Of a DNA stretch of 64,000 nt, positions 54,594 through 63,787 are shown one piece after another. Under the pieces are notes generated by a model. The model saw nothing but the letters and a program-made list of their open reading frames with translations, ran no database searches and was not told where the DNA came from. A program made the position numbers and the translations under genes. Position 1 is the stretch's first letter, and each line of letters starts with the position of its first letter. Source of the stretch: Thalassovita taeanensis (GTDB lineage Bacteria; Pseudomonadota; Alphaproteobacteria; Rhodobacterales; Rhodobacteraceae); the NCBI RefSeq assembly GCF_900110775.1, contig NZ_FOEP01000001.1:186001-250000 (forward strand). The letters are read 5' to 3'.

Positions 54594-54622
54594 AAAACGC
54601 GGCCCTTCGGGGTCGCGTTTTT
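54594..54622 (+). terminator. Strong UUCG-loop terminator after the DUF4167 gene
   Basis: AAAACGCGGCCC pairs with GGGTCGCGTTTT around a TTCG tetraloop (one G-U pair) and ends in T residues. It lies between the convergent DUF4167 and rsmA genes and could work in both directions. Confidence 0.9.
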
Positions 54623-54672
54623 CGTTTCAGGGCTGGGGTGCGGCGGATGACGCCGCAGTGTCGGGGGACGGA

Positions 54673-55515
54673 TCAGGCGGCGGCGACAAACCGGGCGAGG
54701 GCGCAGAATTGCTCCAGCCCGATGGTTTCGGCCCGGTCGGTGGGCTTAATGCCTGCGGCGATCAGGTGGTCTTCGATATCCGGGCCGAGGCCTTTGAGCG
54801 CCGAGCGCAGCATCTTGCGGCGCTGGTTGAAGGCCATGGCGACGACGCGCTCCAACACGCGGGCGTCTGCCGGGAAGCGCGGTTCGGGCAGGGCGGTCAG
54901 GTTGACCACGGCCGAGGAAACCTTGGGCGGCGGCGTGAAGGCACTGGGCGGCAGGTGCATCACGATCCGCGCATCGCAGCGCCACTGCGCCAGCAGCGCG
55001 AGACGGCCATAGGCCTTGGAGCCGGGTTGGGCCACGATCCGCTCGGCCACCTCTTTTTGGAACATCAGGGTGAGCGAGGACCAGAACGGTGGCCAGTCTT
55101 TCGGGGTGAGCCAGCGGACCAGCAGTTCGGTCCCGACGTTATAGGGCAGGTTGGCGGCGATGCGGATCGGCGGGGTCAGATGCGCCAGCGGGTCGATATC
55201 AAGCGCGTCACCGTTGATCACCTCGAGCTGACCGGGATAGGCGGCGGCGATTTCGGCCAGAGCGGGCATGCAGCGGCTGTCTTTTTCGATCGCCAGCACC
55301 CGGCGGGCGCCTTCGGCCAGCAGGCCGCGCGTCAGGCCACCGGGGCCGGGGCCGATTTCCAGCACGTCACAGCCCGACAGGTCGCCCGCGAGCCGGGCAA
55401 TTTTGGCGGTCAGATTGAGGTCGAGCAGGAAGTTCTGGCCGAGGGATTTCTTGGCGGCAATACCGTGGGTTTCGATGACCTGACTGAGCGGCGGAAGGGT
55501 GTCGATGGCGCTCAT
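54673..55515 (-). CDS. rsmA: 16S rRNA (adenine1518-N6/adenine1519-N6)-dimethyltransferase
   Basis: A 280-residue SAM methyltransferase that dimethylates two adenines near the 3' end of 16S rRNA during small-subunit assembly. The ATG at 55515 has AAGGA nine bases before it and gives [20 protein letters not shown]; the longer frame is not supported. Motifs are [11 protein letters not shown], the SAM site [16 protein letters not shown] and the catalytic NLPYNVGT. It is the last gene of the lptF-lptG-lptD-surA-pdxA-rsmA run, 76 bases after pdxA; copy e of the dispersed element lies in this gap. Confidence 0.96.
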   Translation of the reverse strand: MSAIDTLPPLSQVIETHGIAAKKSLGQNFLLDLNLTAKIARLAGDLSGCDVLEIGPGPGGLTRGLLAEGARRVLAIEKDSRCMPALAEIAAAYPGQLEVINGDALDIDPLAHLTPPIRIAANLPYNVGTELLVRWLTPKDWPPFWSSLTLMFQKEVAERIVAQPGSKAYGRLALLAQWRCDARIVMHLPPSAFTPPPKVSSAVVNLTALPEPRFPADARVLERVVAMAFNQRRKMLRSALKGLGPDIEDHLIAAGIKPTDRAETIGLEQFCALARFVAAA

Positions 55516-55557
55516 GTCGGTTGGATCCTTGTGGTTGCGTGCGGGGCGAGGAAGGCC

Positions 55558-55588
55558 GCCTCCGGCGGGGATATTTGGGAAATGTGAA
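55558..55588 (+). repeat. Dispersed 3'-end element, copy e
   Basis: GCCGCCTCCGGCGGGGATAT followed by TTGGGAAATGTGAAG, in the gap between pdxA and rsmA. It is the only copy in the orientation opposite to the flanking genes. Confidence 0.6.
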
Positions 55589-55591
55589 GCA

Positions 55592-56578
55592 CTAGCCGGG
55601 GTGGCGGGATGCGGCCATGCGGGCGGCAAGTTTCAGCGCCTCGATCAGCGATGTGGGGTCGGCGACGCCCTTGCCCGCGATATCGAAGGCGGTGCCATGG
55701 TCGGGCGAGGTTCGGATGAACGGCAGGCCGAGGGTGACGTTGACGCCGCTGGCGAAATCCAGCGTTTTGATCGGGATCAGGGCCTGATCATGGTACATGC
55801 AGATCGCCGCATCATAGCGGGCGCGGGCAGCGGGGTGGAACATGGTGTCGGCGGGCAGCGGCCCGGCGAGGGTATAGCCCTCGGTGCGGAGCCGGTCGAG
55901 CAGGGGGGCGATCAGGGTTTGTTCCTCGGTGCCCATGGCGCCACCTTCGCCCGCGTGCGGGTTGAGGCCTGCGACGGCAAGCCGGGGCGCGGTCAGGCCG
56001 AAGTCGCGACGCAGGGCGGCATCGGTGATGCGGATCGTGTCGGCCAGCAGGTCGGCGGTGAGGGCGGTGGGCACCTCTGACAGCGGGATGTGGATGGTGG
56101 TGGGCACGACCCGTAGCGCGTCGCAGGCCAGCATCATCACCACGCGGTCGACGTCGGCCAGCGCCGCCAGATATTCGGTATGGCCGGGATAGGCGAAGCC
56201 CGCACCGTCTTTGAGCGCCTTTTTGTGGATCGGCGCGGTGCAGAGCGCGGCGGCGGCACCGGATTGCACGAGGTCGACACCACGGGCGATCACGTCAATT
56301 ACACCCTGAGCATTGGCCGGATCGGGCTGGCCGGGCGTGCTGGGGGCTGCGAAGTCGTGGCGCAGCACCGGCAGGGCGTGGCGCGCGGCCTGCGCGGCCT
56401 CGGAGGGGTCAGACAGTTCGGCAATCGGGGTTCCGGGCGGCAGGTGGCGCGGGTCGCCGATGTAGAAAAACGGCAGGCTGTCGCCCAGAATCCGCCACGC
56501 GTGTGCGGCGATTTCAGGGCCAATGCCCGAAGGTTCGCCGCAGCTGAGCGCGATCGGGAGTTTGGGGGCTTGGGTCAT
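55592..56578 (-). CDS. pdxA: 4-hydroxythreonine-4-phosphate dehydrogenase
   Basis: A 328-residue enzyme of the DXP-dependent pyridoxal phosphate pathway. The start [14 protein letters not shown] is characteristic. Metal-binding histidines are in YPGHTEYLA, the [11 protein letters not shown] segment and MYHDQALIP, and [13 protein letters not shown] near the end is conserved. The ATG overlaps the surA stop by four bases. In this operon pdxA and rsmA follow surA as in many proteobacteria (surA-pdxA-rsmA), so the order here is classic. Confidence 0.96.
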   Translation of the reverse strand: MTQAPKLPIALSCGEPSGIGPEIAAHAWRILGDSLPFFYIGDPRHLPPGTPIAELSDPSEAAQAARHALPVLRHDFAAPSTPGQPDPANAQGVIDVIARGVDLVQSGAAAALCTAPIHKKALKDGAGFAYPGHTEYLAALADVDRVVMMLACDALRVVPTTIHIPLSEVPTALTADLLADTIRITDAALRRDFGLTAPRLAVAGLNPHAGEGGAMGTEEQTLIAPLLDRLRTEGYTLAGPLPADTMFHPAARARYDAAICMYHDQALIPIKTLDFASGVNVTLGLPFIRTSPDHGTAFDIAGKGVADPTSLIEALKLAARMAASRHPG

Positions 56579-57801
56579 TTATAGATGATCCGCGCGTCTG
56601 CGCGCAGTTCCTCCAGAAAGCCGTTGGCGTAGGATTCCAGCTGCTGATTGCGCAGTTGGCGAGAGATATCATCGCGCGATGCGTCTTCGGCAATTGCCGG
56701 GGTGCGGCCGCAAAGCATCAAGAACACCAGCGTCTGACCATCGGCACGGGTCAGGTTGGTCGAAACCTCGCCCTTGTCGAGCTTGGCCAGTTCGATGGCG
56801 ATGTCGCGGGGCAGTTCGTCCGGTTTCTTCGCGCCGCGCTCGAGCACTTCGGCGGGCTGGCCTTTGGCGATGCCATAGAGGTCATCACAGGTGTTGACCT
56901 GGTTTTTGATCTTGGCGGCTGTGGCAAGGGCAGCTTCGGTGCGGCCACCGGGGATATAGTAGGCGGCATATTCGATGGCGGCAATTTCGGGGGCCTTGTA
57001 GTCGGATTCCTCGATCGCGCGCATCTGAAACAGGGCGACGGCGCCCTGAAATGGCAGCGGGTCCGTCACTTCGCCGGGGGCAAGACCCAGCAGGATCGGG
57101 CGCAGGGCCACGGGCAGGTTGGTGATCGGCATCCAGCCAAGCCGACCGCCCTGACCACGGGTGCCGGTGGCGGAATACTTGCGCGCGGCCGAGGAGAATT
57201 CAGTGATCGATTTCATTTGGCTGATGCGTTCGGCCACGGCCTGCACCTCTGCCTCTTGCTCCGGCGGGATCGGGATGATGATTTCCGACAGCAGAACCCG
57301 GACCGAGCTGCCACCTGACACGGCGCTGAGCGCCTTGTCCACATCCCCATCGCTGATCGACACACGACCGCTGTAGCGCGCGCGGATCAACTCGCGCCAG
57401 CTGACGCCGGCAACGATGAAGTCGATGAAGGTCTGACGGTCGACGCCCTGCGTGGCCAGTCCGGCGAACAGGGCATCGGGTGTCAGATTGGCGCGCCCGG
57501 CGAACTCGGCGACCCCGGCGTCGATCCCTTCCTCGGTCAGCGTCAGGCCGACGGCACTGGTGACATCCAGCTTCAGCCGATCCTCGATCAGCTGTTTGGG
57601 GGCCAGTTCGGACGGGTTGCCCGGCACGCCAAGCGCCTTGAGCAGCGCGACGCGCTGGTTGATCTCATATTGGGTGATAACCCGGTCGTTGACCTGAATT
57701 ACCGGTGCAAAAAGCCCCTGAGCCAGGGCCGTCACGGGGGAGATCAGCAGGCCCCCGATGGTGGCGGCGGCGAAAATGATCTGGCGCATGGTCTGTTTCA
57801 T
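56575..57801 (-). CDS. surA: Periplasmic peptidylprolyl isomerase SurA
   Basis: A 408-residue periplasmic chaperone for outer-membrane proteins. The ATG at 57801 has AAGGA upstream, and the product has a signal peptide (MKQTMRQIIFAAATIGGLLI ... ALA). The N-terminal SurA domain starts with APVIQVNDRVITQYEINQRV. A parvulin-like region follows with VRVLLSEIIIPIP, GQGGRLGWMPITNLP and DPLPFQGAVALFQM. It lies five bases after the lptD stop, so assembly of LptD, a known SurA client in E. coli, and its chaperone are coexpressed. Confidence 0.9.
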   Translation of the reverse strand: MKQTMRQIIFAAATIGGLLISPVTALAQGLFAPVIQVNDRVITQYEINQRVALLKALGVPGNPSELAPKQLIEDRLKLDVTSAVGLTLTEEGIDAGVAEFAGRANLTPDALFAGLATQGVDRQTFIDFIVAGVSWRELIRARYSGRVSISDGDVDKALSAVSGGSSVRVLLSEIIIPIPPEQEAEVQAVAERISQMKSITEFSSAARKYSATGTRGQGGRLGWMPITNLPVALRPILLGLAPGEVTDPLPFQGAVALFQMRAIEESDYKAPEIAAIEYAAYYIPGGRTEAALATAAKIKNQVNTCDDLYGIAKGQPAEVLERGAKKPDELPRDIAIELAKLDKGEVSTNLTRADGQTLVFLMLCGRTPAIAEDASRDDISRQLRNQQLESYANGFLEELRADARIIYK

Positions 57802-57806
57802 TGTCC

Positions 57807-59954
57807 TTAGTTCCTGCAACTGCGGGTATAGCTTTGGTCGGTCGTGCCAGCGCTAAACCCGGTGAGATTGACAGTAAAGCCAAAAGCCGTTGACGGCTCG
57901 ACGATAGTGGAAGAGGTGAAGCGGCGCGAGAGGGAAAGGTTCACCTGCACGCATTCGTTGGTGTAAAGAAAGCCAAGGCTGGCTTCGGCGGTGCGATCAG
58001 CGGCCACGTCATAGCGCCAGTCGGCGGTGGCGGACCAGTGCCGCGAAAAGCGATAGCGCCCGTCCACCAGCCATTCAGACACGGTCGAGGCGCGATCTTC
58101 GTCCAGATCCGTTCCCATCCATATATACGACGCCCCAAGCGCCGAATTGGTGCCGAGCCAGCCCAGCCGGGCCTCGGCCTTGGAGAAATCCATGTCGTTG
58201 GACAGCAGGGTGCGCGCGCTGAGGCTGAGCCCGGCGGCGGATTTGATCTGTCCGGCAAACAGCAGGTCCGAGCTGCGCCCTGACAGGCCGGAGGTGGTGG
58301 AAAAATCGGTGATCGCGTTTTCGCGGAACACCTGCCCGAGGACCAACGACGAGCTGCCGCCGCGCGGCCCGAGCCGGGTCCAGCTGAGGCCAACGGCGGC
58401 AGAGGTGCCGCGCTCGCGCAGATCATAGGATGGAAAGCGCGAGAGCGACAGCAGGTTGCCTTCGTCAAACTCGACCCGTGTGCTTTCGTCGTTGGGCAGG
58501 TTGGAATTGCTGCCGCCGACCCAGCCGAGCATCAGCAGCGGCTCGATCACATGTGACGCGCCTGCGCGGGTGGTTTTCAGCAGTGGCCAGCGCAGGGTCA
58601 GCGCGCTTTGCGGCGTGACGGTGGTATCGCTGTCGATGGCAGAGCTGTCTTGATGCACGGAAAAGGCATCAATCGCCAGGCCGCTCATCCATTCGGCGCG
58701 CACGCCGCCCGGCAGGGTCCAGATCCGTTGCCAGCTCAGCGCCGCATCGGCGCGGCTGATGTCGCGCCCGGCGATGTCCAGATCGGAGTACCGATAGTGC
58801 GAATGCGCGCCCAGCGACATCCGCAGCTCTCCGCCCAGGGCCTTGGGGAACAGGCGGCGTTCATAGGAAAGGTCGCCGATGATCGTGGGCAGGGTGGAGT
58901 TGTCTTCGCCCTCGCGCAGGGTCTGATAGGAAATCAGCGCCGCGCGGGCATATTCGTCGCGTTTGGCGCGGGTGACGGCCAGTTCGCTTTCCAGCCGGTC
59001 CTTGTCGGAATAATCATACTCCAGCAGATAGGCGCGGTCGGTGACGGCTTCGAGGTTGAAGGTCAGCTTGAAGTCGCGCGGCAGGTCGAACAGGGCGGTG
59101 CCAAACAGGTATCCGCGAGTGTCGCCGGGCACGATGGTATCATCCGAAACCGCGCCGTTGAATTCGATCCGGCCGGTGCGGAACGCCTGACGATAGCGCA
59201 GCTCCAGCGTGCGGGTTTCGGCCGAGACATAAGGCGTCAGCGTCAGGTCGCGGTGATCGCCCATGCGGATGAAATACGGCATTTTCAGCCCCAGACCCAG
59301 TTGCGACGTCTGACTGAGCGACGGGATCAGGAAACCCGAGGCGCGCTTCAGGGTGGGATCGGGCAGGCGCATGCGCGGCAACCAGAAGATCGGCACATCC
59401 AGCACCCGCAGCTGTGCGTTTTCAAAGTAGAGCTGATGTTCCTGACTGTCGTGGGTCGTGCGGGTGGCGCGGATCTGCCACAGGGGGGCGGTGTCAGAAC
59501 CGCAGACCCGGCAGGAGGTGGCGGCGACCTTGTAAAGCTGGGTATAGCGCCCGCCGACGCGGCTGATCTGATTGGCGGCCAGTTGCACCCGGCGGTCCAT
59601 CACCATCCGCGCGCCGCGCAGCAAGCCGTTTTCCAGCCGCGAGTCCAGCTCGCCCGAGTTGGCAAGGATGATGACCTGATCGCCATCAGTCAGGGTGATC
59701 GGCCCGGCGATGATCAGCTGGTCGGCGTCGCGGTCGTATTCGACGCGATCGGCTTGCAGGCGGATATTGTCATACAGCGCCTCGACATGGCCTTCGGCAA
59801 TCAGGCGGTTGCGGCCTTCGACGCGCAGGCTGTCGGCGACCAATACGGCATCGGCGGGGGCTTTGTCAGGTTTGGCGGTGTTTTGCGCACGCAGGGGCGC
59901 CATCGGCAGCAGCATCAGCCCCACAAGCAGCAAAGATAAAAGACGGCGCGGCAT
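57807..59954 (-). CDS. lptD: LPS assembly protein LptD
   Basis: A 715-residue outer-membrane beta-barrel that inserts lipopolysaccharide with LptE. The ATG at 59954 has GGAGGA upstream and overlaps the lptG stop (TAATG). After a signal peptide (MPRRLLSLLLVGLMLLPMAP), residues 40-150 form the OstA/LptA-like beta-jellyroll (VEGRNRLIAEGHVEALYDNI). The barrel follows, with many aromatic-ended strands. Cysteines in TSCRVCGSD and in the C-terminal SCRN may form the disulfides needed for function. A longer frame in front of the start is antisense to nothing useful and is ignored. Confidence 0.93.
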   Translation of the reverse strand: MPRRLLSLLLVGLMLLPMAPLRAQNTAKPDKAPADAVLVADSLRVEGRNRLIAEGHVEALYDNIRLQADRVEYDRDADQLIIAGPITLTDGDQVIILANSGELDSRLENGLLRGARMVMDRRVQLAANQISRVGGRYTQLYKVAATSCRVCGSDTAPLWQIRATRTTHDSQEHQLYFENAQLRVLDVPIFWLPRMRLPDPTLKRASGFLIPSLSQTSQLGLGLKMPYFIRMGDHRDLTLTPYVSAETRTLELRYRQAFRTGRIEFNGAVSDDTIVPGDTRGYLFGTALFDLPRDFKLTFNLEAVTDRAYLLEYDYSDKDRLESELAVTRAKRDEYARAALISYQTLREGEDNSTLPTIIGDLSYERRLFPKALGGELRMSLGAHSHYRYSDLDIAGRDISRADAALSWQRIWTLPGGVRAEWMSGLAIDAFSVHQDSSAIDSDTTVTPQSALTLRWPLLKTTRAGASHVIEPLLMLGWVGGSNSNLPNDESTRVEFDEGNLLSLSRFPSYDLRERGTSAAVGLSWTRLGPRGGSSSLVLGQVFRENAITDFSTTSGLSGRSSDLLFAGQIKSAAGLSLSARTLLSNDMDFSKAEARLGWLGTNSALGASYIWMGTDLDEDRASTVSEWLVDGRYRFSRHWSATADWRYDVAADRTAEASLGFLYTNECVQVNLSLSRRFTSSTIVEPSTAFGFTVNLTGFSAGTTDQSYTRSCRN

Positions 59955-61051
59955 TATCCGTCCTCCATATGCAGCAACAGGCCGACGGCCAGCAGGACCG
60001 AGGCCACTGGCGGCGCCCAGGCGGCCAGCATGATCGGGATCTGGCCATTCTCGCCAAGGATTTGCGCGAAGTTGCGGATATAGTAAAGCCCGAACCCCAG
60101 CATGATCGCGGCCAGAACCGATATGCCGGTGCGGCCAAACCTTGTGTGCCGCATGGTGAAGGCCGACGAGATCAGCAACATCGCCACCAGAAACAGCGGG
60201 CGGGCCAGTTCCATCTGCAACCAGACCGAATGGCGGCGCGCGGAAAATCCGGCCTCTTCCAGCTGTCGGATATAGCCGGGCAGATCCCAGATGGGGATCG
60301 AATTGGGCAGGCCGAAACTGTCGCGGATCCGGTCTTGGGTCAGACTGGAGGGCAGCTCCATCGTGTCGTGGATGGCGGCTTCGGCTTCGGGGTTCAGCCC
60401 GGCGCCCAGCGGCCAGACTTTGACGCCGGTCAGCGCCCATGCGCCACGGGTCAGAACGGCGGTGTCGGCCTGAATGCGGCGCACCGGGCCGCCCTTGGGG
60501 GCATAGGACAGAAAGGTGACATCATAGAAGCTTGTCCCTTCGGGATCGGCGCGGGCGGCGCGGATCACGGTCTGACCTTCCTTGTCGCCCTGACGCAGCC
60601 ACAACCCTTCTGAGCTGATCGAAAACACGTCGTTGCCGCCACTGCGGTAGGTCTCGTAAAGTTCGTGATAGCGCTTCGAGGTCGCGGCGACGATCGGGTT
60701 GGCCATGGCCACCGCCAGCCCGCCAATTATCGCGGCCACCACCAGCGGCCCCAGCAGCGCCCGCAGCGCGGACCGGCCCGACGCGCGGGTCACGACAAGT
60801 TCGCTGGACCGCGCCAGCCCCAGAAACAGCGTGATCGTGGCCAGGATCATCACCAGCGGCAGGATGTTGTACAGCCCCTCGGGGGTGTTGAGCAGGGTCA
60901 GCTCGACAATATCGCGCAGCGCGACGCCCTCGGCGGAAAACCGGCTGATCTGTTCGACCAGATCAATCAGCAGCATCAACAGGAAAAACACGCCGGTAAT
61001 GCCCAGAAACGTATAGGTGAATTTGCGCGCGAAATACATGTGCAGGATCAT
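59954..61051 (-). CDS. lptG: LPS export ABC transporter permease LptG
   Basis: A 365-residue permease of the LptB2FG complex that lifts lipopolysaccharide from the inner membrane to the LptC bridge. It starts MILHMYFARKFTYTFLGITG, with three N-terminal transmembrane segments, a periplasmic beta-jellyroll region (about 140-270) and three C-terminal segments. Its ATG overlaps the lptF stop by four bases and its stop overlaps the lptD start by one. lptB and lptC are not in the window. Confidence 0.94.
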   Translation of the reverse strand: MILHMYFARKFTYTFLGITGVFFLLMLLIDLVEQISRFSAEGVALRDIVELTLLNTPEGLYNILPLVMILATITLFLGLARSSELVVTRASGRSALRALLGPLVVAAIIGGLAVAMANPIVAATSKRYHELYETYRSGGNDVFSISSEGLWLRQGDKEGQTVIRAARADPEGTSFYDVTFLSYAPKGGPVRRIQADTAVLTRGAWALTGVKVWPLGAGLNPEAEAAIHDTMELPSSLTQDRIRDSFGLPNSIPIWDLPGYIRQLEEAGFSARRHSVWLQMELARPLFLVAMLLISSAFTMRHTRFGRTGISVLAAIMLGFGLYYIRNFAQILGENGQIPIMLAAWAPPVASVLLAVGLLLHMEDG

Positions 61052-62184
61052 GCGGGCACCTCGGGCAGGTCGGGCAGGTTGCGCTTGCGGCGGCGCGGAC
61101 GTGCCGCCCAGGCCAGCAGCCCGGCCGCAATCGCGGTCCCGAACAGCGACGGCAGATAGACCATCGGCCACAGGTCCGCATTGGCGCGCACGGCATCGGT
61201 CGCCAATCCCTCGATCAGCTTGACCAGCACCAGCAGGACCAGCGCCGCCACGATCTGCCGCCAGACGCCGAACCGTGAAAAGGCGCCAATCAGCAGCGTG
61301 GCAAAGCCGATCATCGCGGTGACCGCACATAGGATCGCCTGATTGATCCGGCTGTGCAGCTCCTCGATCGCGCGGGCCAGGGTTTCGCCGGTTTCCGCAG
61401 CAATGCCCGCCGGGTCGCGCATCAGCTCCCACGTGGGGCTGTGGCGGATCAGACGCACGTGCGTGTCAGGCGTGCCGATCAGCGCACTGATATCATAGGC
61501 GAAATCGGCGAAATGCGTGGTGAACAGGCGGTTGCCCTGCCGGGTAAAGCTTTGCGACAGCCCGTCGATCATCACCAGTTTCACCCGGCCTTCGTCATTG
61601 ACCAGATAGGCGCGGGTGGCGGTATAGGTCTGGGCCCGGTCCGCGCTGCGCCGATCCGACAGGAACACGTCTTCCAGCGCCCCCTCGGGGGTGATTTCGC
61701 GGATATAAAAGGTGATACCGTCGGCCGGGTGCAGGAATGTGCCCTCGGTCAGCAGCTTGGCGGTGATGTTCTGGGCAATCTCGGATTCGCGCAGTTTCAT
61801 CTGGCCAAGGCTGATCGGCACCAGCGCGTGGGTCAGCGCGGACATCATCAACCCGACGAACAGGCCATAATAGGCCACAGGCCGCGCCAACCGCCATGGG
61901 CTGAATCCGGTGGCCTGCATCACCACAAGCTCGCTTTCGCTGGACAGCCGATTGGTGACATAAACGGCAGCAGCAAACGAGGCGATTGGCAGTACCAGTC
62001 GGATCACGTTGGGCAGGGTCAGCGCGGTGAATTCCAGAAACACAAACGCCGACTGCCCATCGCCGACAAGCCGGTCGAACAGTCGCACAGCCTGATTGAT
62101 CCAGTAAATGGATACCAGGACCAGCGCGAAAAATCCGAACAGGACCATCAGTTGTGACAGCATATATCTGTCGAATCTGGTCAC
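61048..62184 (-). CDS. lptF: LPS export ABC transporter permease LptF
   Basis: A 378-residue permease, partner of LptG. I choose the GTG at 62184 because GGGGGG lies six bases upstream and the product then begins MTRFDRYMLSQLMVLFGFFA, the family start; a GTG seven codons earlier is possible. It has three transmembrane segments, a periplasmic domain (about 130-270) and three more segments, and ends with a basic tail (RPRRRKRNLP). It is the first gene of the minus-strand lpt-surA-pdxA-rsmA unit and is divergent from pepA. Confidence 0.94.
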   Translation of the reverse strand: MTRFDRYMLSQLMVLFGFFALVLVSIYWINQAVRLFDRLVGDGQSAFVFLEFTALTLPNVIRLVLPIASFAAAVYVTNRLSSESELVVMQATGFSPWRLARPVAYYGLFVGLMMSALTHALVPISLGQMKLRESEIAQNITAKLLTEGTFLHPADGITFYIREITPEGALEDVFLSDRRSADRAQTYTATRAYLVNDEGRVKLVMIDGLSQSFTRQGNRLFTTHFADFAYDISALIGTPDTHVRLIRHSPTWELMRDPAGIAAETGETLARAIEELHSRINQAILCAVTAMIGFATLLIGAFSRFGVWRQIVAALVLLVLVKLIEGLATDAVRANADLWPMVYLPSLFGTAIAAGLLAWAARPRRRKRNLPDLPEVPA

Positions 62185-62200
62185 AGATACCCCCCAGGGA

Positions 62201-62215
62201 ACCACATATTGTGGT
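62201..62215. promoter_or_regulatory. Inverted repeat between lptF and pepA
   Basis: ACCACA-TAT-TGTGGT is a perfect 15-base inverted repeat 17 bases before the lptF start and 92 bases before pepA. Its position in a divergent spacer fits an operator for one or both units. Confidence 0.4.
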
Positions 62216-62306
62216 AAGTGTTACAGGATGTAATCGCGGGGGAAAACTGCTATCTGGCAATGTCGGCGGGCGCGCGCTAGGACTCAGGGCAAGCAAACAG
62301 GAGAGC

Positions 62307-63782
62307 ATGCCGATGACCACCCCCGTTTCCATCCGTTTTCAGGCCACCGATCTGGATCAGATCGCCACCACAGAAGGCCGCGTGGCCGTGATTGTGGACG
62401 CCGAGGGCAAGCTTGATCCTGCCGCGCGCCGGGTCAATCGGCTGACGAAAGGCGCGTTGGAGCGGTTCGTGGGCTCGGACAAGTTCAGCAAGATGAAAGA
62501 CGGCGACGTGACGACGCTGGCCTGCCCGGTGGGCATGGCCGCCGAGGCGCTGGACGTGGTGCGGCTGTCGCGCCGTCCCGCGCTGGACGATGCGCGCAAG
62601 GCCGGGGCGGCGCTGGCCAAGGTCAAGGATGGGGCGGCGGTGTTGCTGCTGGCAGGCAATGTTCAGAAGGTGGTCGAGATCGCGTTGGGTCTGGTGATGC
62701 GGGTCTATGCCTTCACCGACCACAAGACCAGCGAGACCAAGCCGCAGGCGGGTGTGGTTGTCATGGCCACGAAACCCGAAGAGGCGGCCGAGGCGGCAGC
62801 GCCGATGCTGGCGGTGGCCGAGGGGGTGTTTTTCACCCGCGATCTGGTCAGCGAGCCTGCAAATGTGCTGACCACCACTGAATTTTCCAACCGGCTTGAG
62901 GCGATGCGCGATCTGGGGCTTGAGGTCGAGGTGCTGGATGAACCGGCGCTGGAAAAGCTGGGCATGGGCAGCCTGCTGTGCGTCGGTCAGGGCAGTGACA
63001 GCCCGTCGAAAGTGGTTGTGATGCAGTGGAAGGGCGGCGCAGCGGATGCGGCGCCGTTGGCGCTGGTCGGCAAGGGCGTGGTGTTCGACACCGGCGGGAT
63101 TTCGATCAAGCCGGCTGCGGGCATGGAAGACATGACCATGGACATGGGCGGCGCCGGCGTGGTGGCGGGCGTGATGCGCGCGCTGGCGCTGCGCAAGGCC
63201 AAGGCCAATGTGGTCGGGCTGGTCGGACTGGTGGAAAACATGCCCTCGGGCAATGCAACGCGGCCCGGTGACGTGGTGAAATCCATGAAGGGCGACACGA
63301 TCGAGGTGATCAACACCGACGCCGAGGGCCGTTTGGTTCTGGCCGATGTGCTTTGGTATGCACAAGAGCGGTTCGCGCCGACCGGGATGATTGATCTGGC
63401 GACCCTTACCGGCGCCATCATCGTCGGGCTGGGGCATGAAAATGCCGGCGTGTTTTCCAACAACGATGACTTCTGCAAAAGCTTTCTGAAGGCGGCGCAG
63501 GCCGAGGGCGAAGGCGCGTGGCGGATGCCGCTCGGGCAGGCCTATGACGATAAGATCAAGTCGGAGATTGCCGATATCAAGAACACCGGCGGGCGCGATG
63601 CCGGGTCGATCACGGCAGCGCAGTTCCTGCAACGGTTTGTCAAGCCCGACACGCCGTGGATCCATCTGGATATCGCAGGTGTGGCCAGCGTGAAGGCCGA
63701 CACCGCGCTGGCGCCCAAGGGCGCGACCGGTTGGGGCGTGATGGCGCTGAACCGGCTGATTGCGGACGGTTACGAGGGCTGA
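62307..63782 (+). CDS. pepA: Leucyl aminopeptidase (M17)
   Basis: A 491-residue M17 metallopeptidase that removes N-terminal residues from peptides. AGGAGAG lies before the ATG at 62307; a second ATG two codons later is possible. The zinc ligands are in VGKGVVFDTGGISIKP and in the family signature NTDAEGRLVL (the Asp and Glu), and the catalytic arginine follows. The N-terminal domain is weakly conserved, as usual. In some gammaproteobacteria PepA also binds DNA at Xer sites; no evidence for this exists here. It is divergent from lptF, and holC follows five bases later. Confidence 0.95.
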   Translation: MPMTTPVSIRFQATDLDQIATTEGRVAVIVDAEGKLDPAARRVNRLTKGALERFVGSDKFSKMKDGDVTTLACPVGMAAEALDVVRLSRRPALDDARKAGAALAKVKDGAAVLLLAGNVQKVVEIALGLVMRVYAFTDHKTSETKPQAGVVVMATKPEEAAEAAAPMLAVAEGVFFTRDLVSEPANVLTTTEFSNRLEAMRDLGLEVEVLDEPALEKLGMGSLLCVGQGSDSPSKVVVMQWKGGAADAAPLALVGKGVVFDTGGISIKPAAGMEDMTMDMGGAGVVAGVMRALALRKAKANVVGLVGLVENMPSGNATRPGDVVKSMKGDTIEVINTDAEGRLVLADVLWYAQERFAPTGMIDLATLTGAIIVGLGHENAGVFSNNDDFCKSFLKAAQAEGEGAWRMPLGQAYDDKIKSEIADIKNTGGRDAGSITAAQFLQRFVKPDTPWIHLDIAGVASVKADTALAPKGATGWGVMALNRLIADGYEG

Positions 63783-63787
63783 GCACG

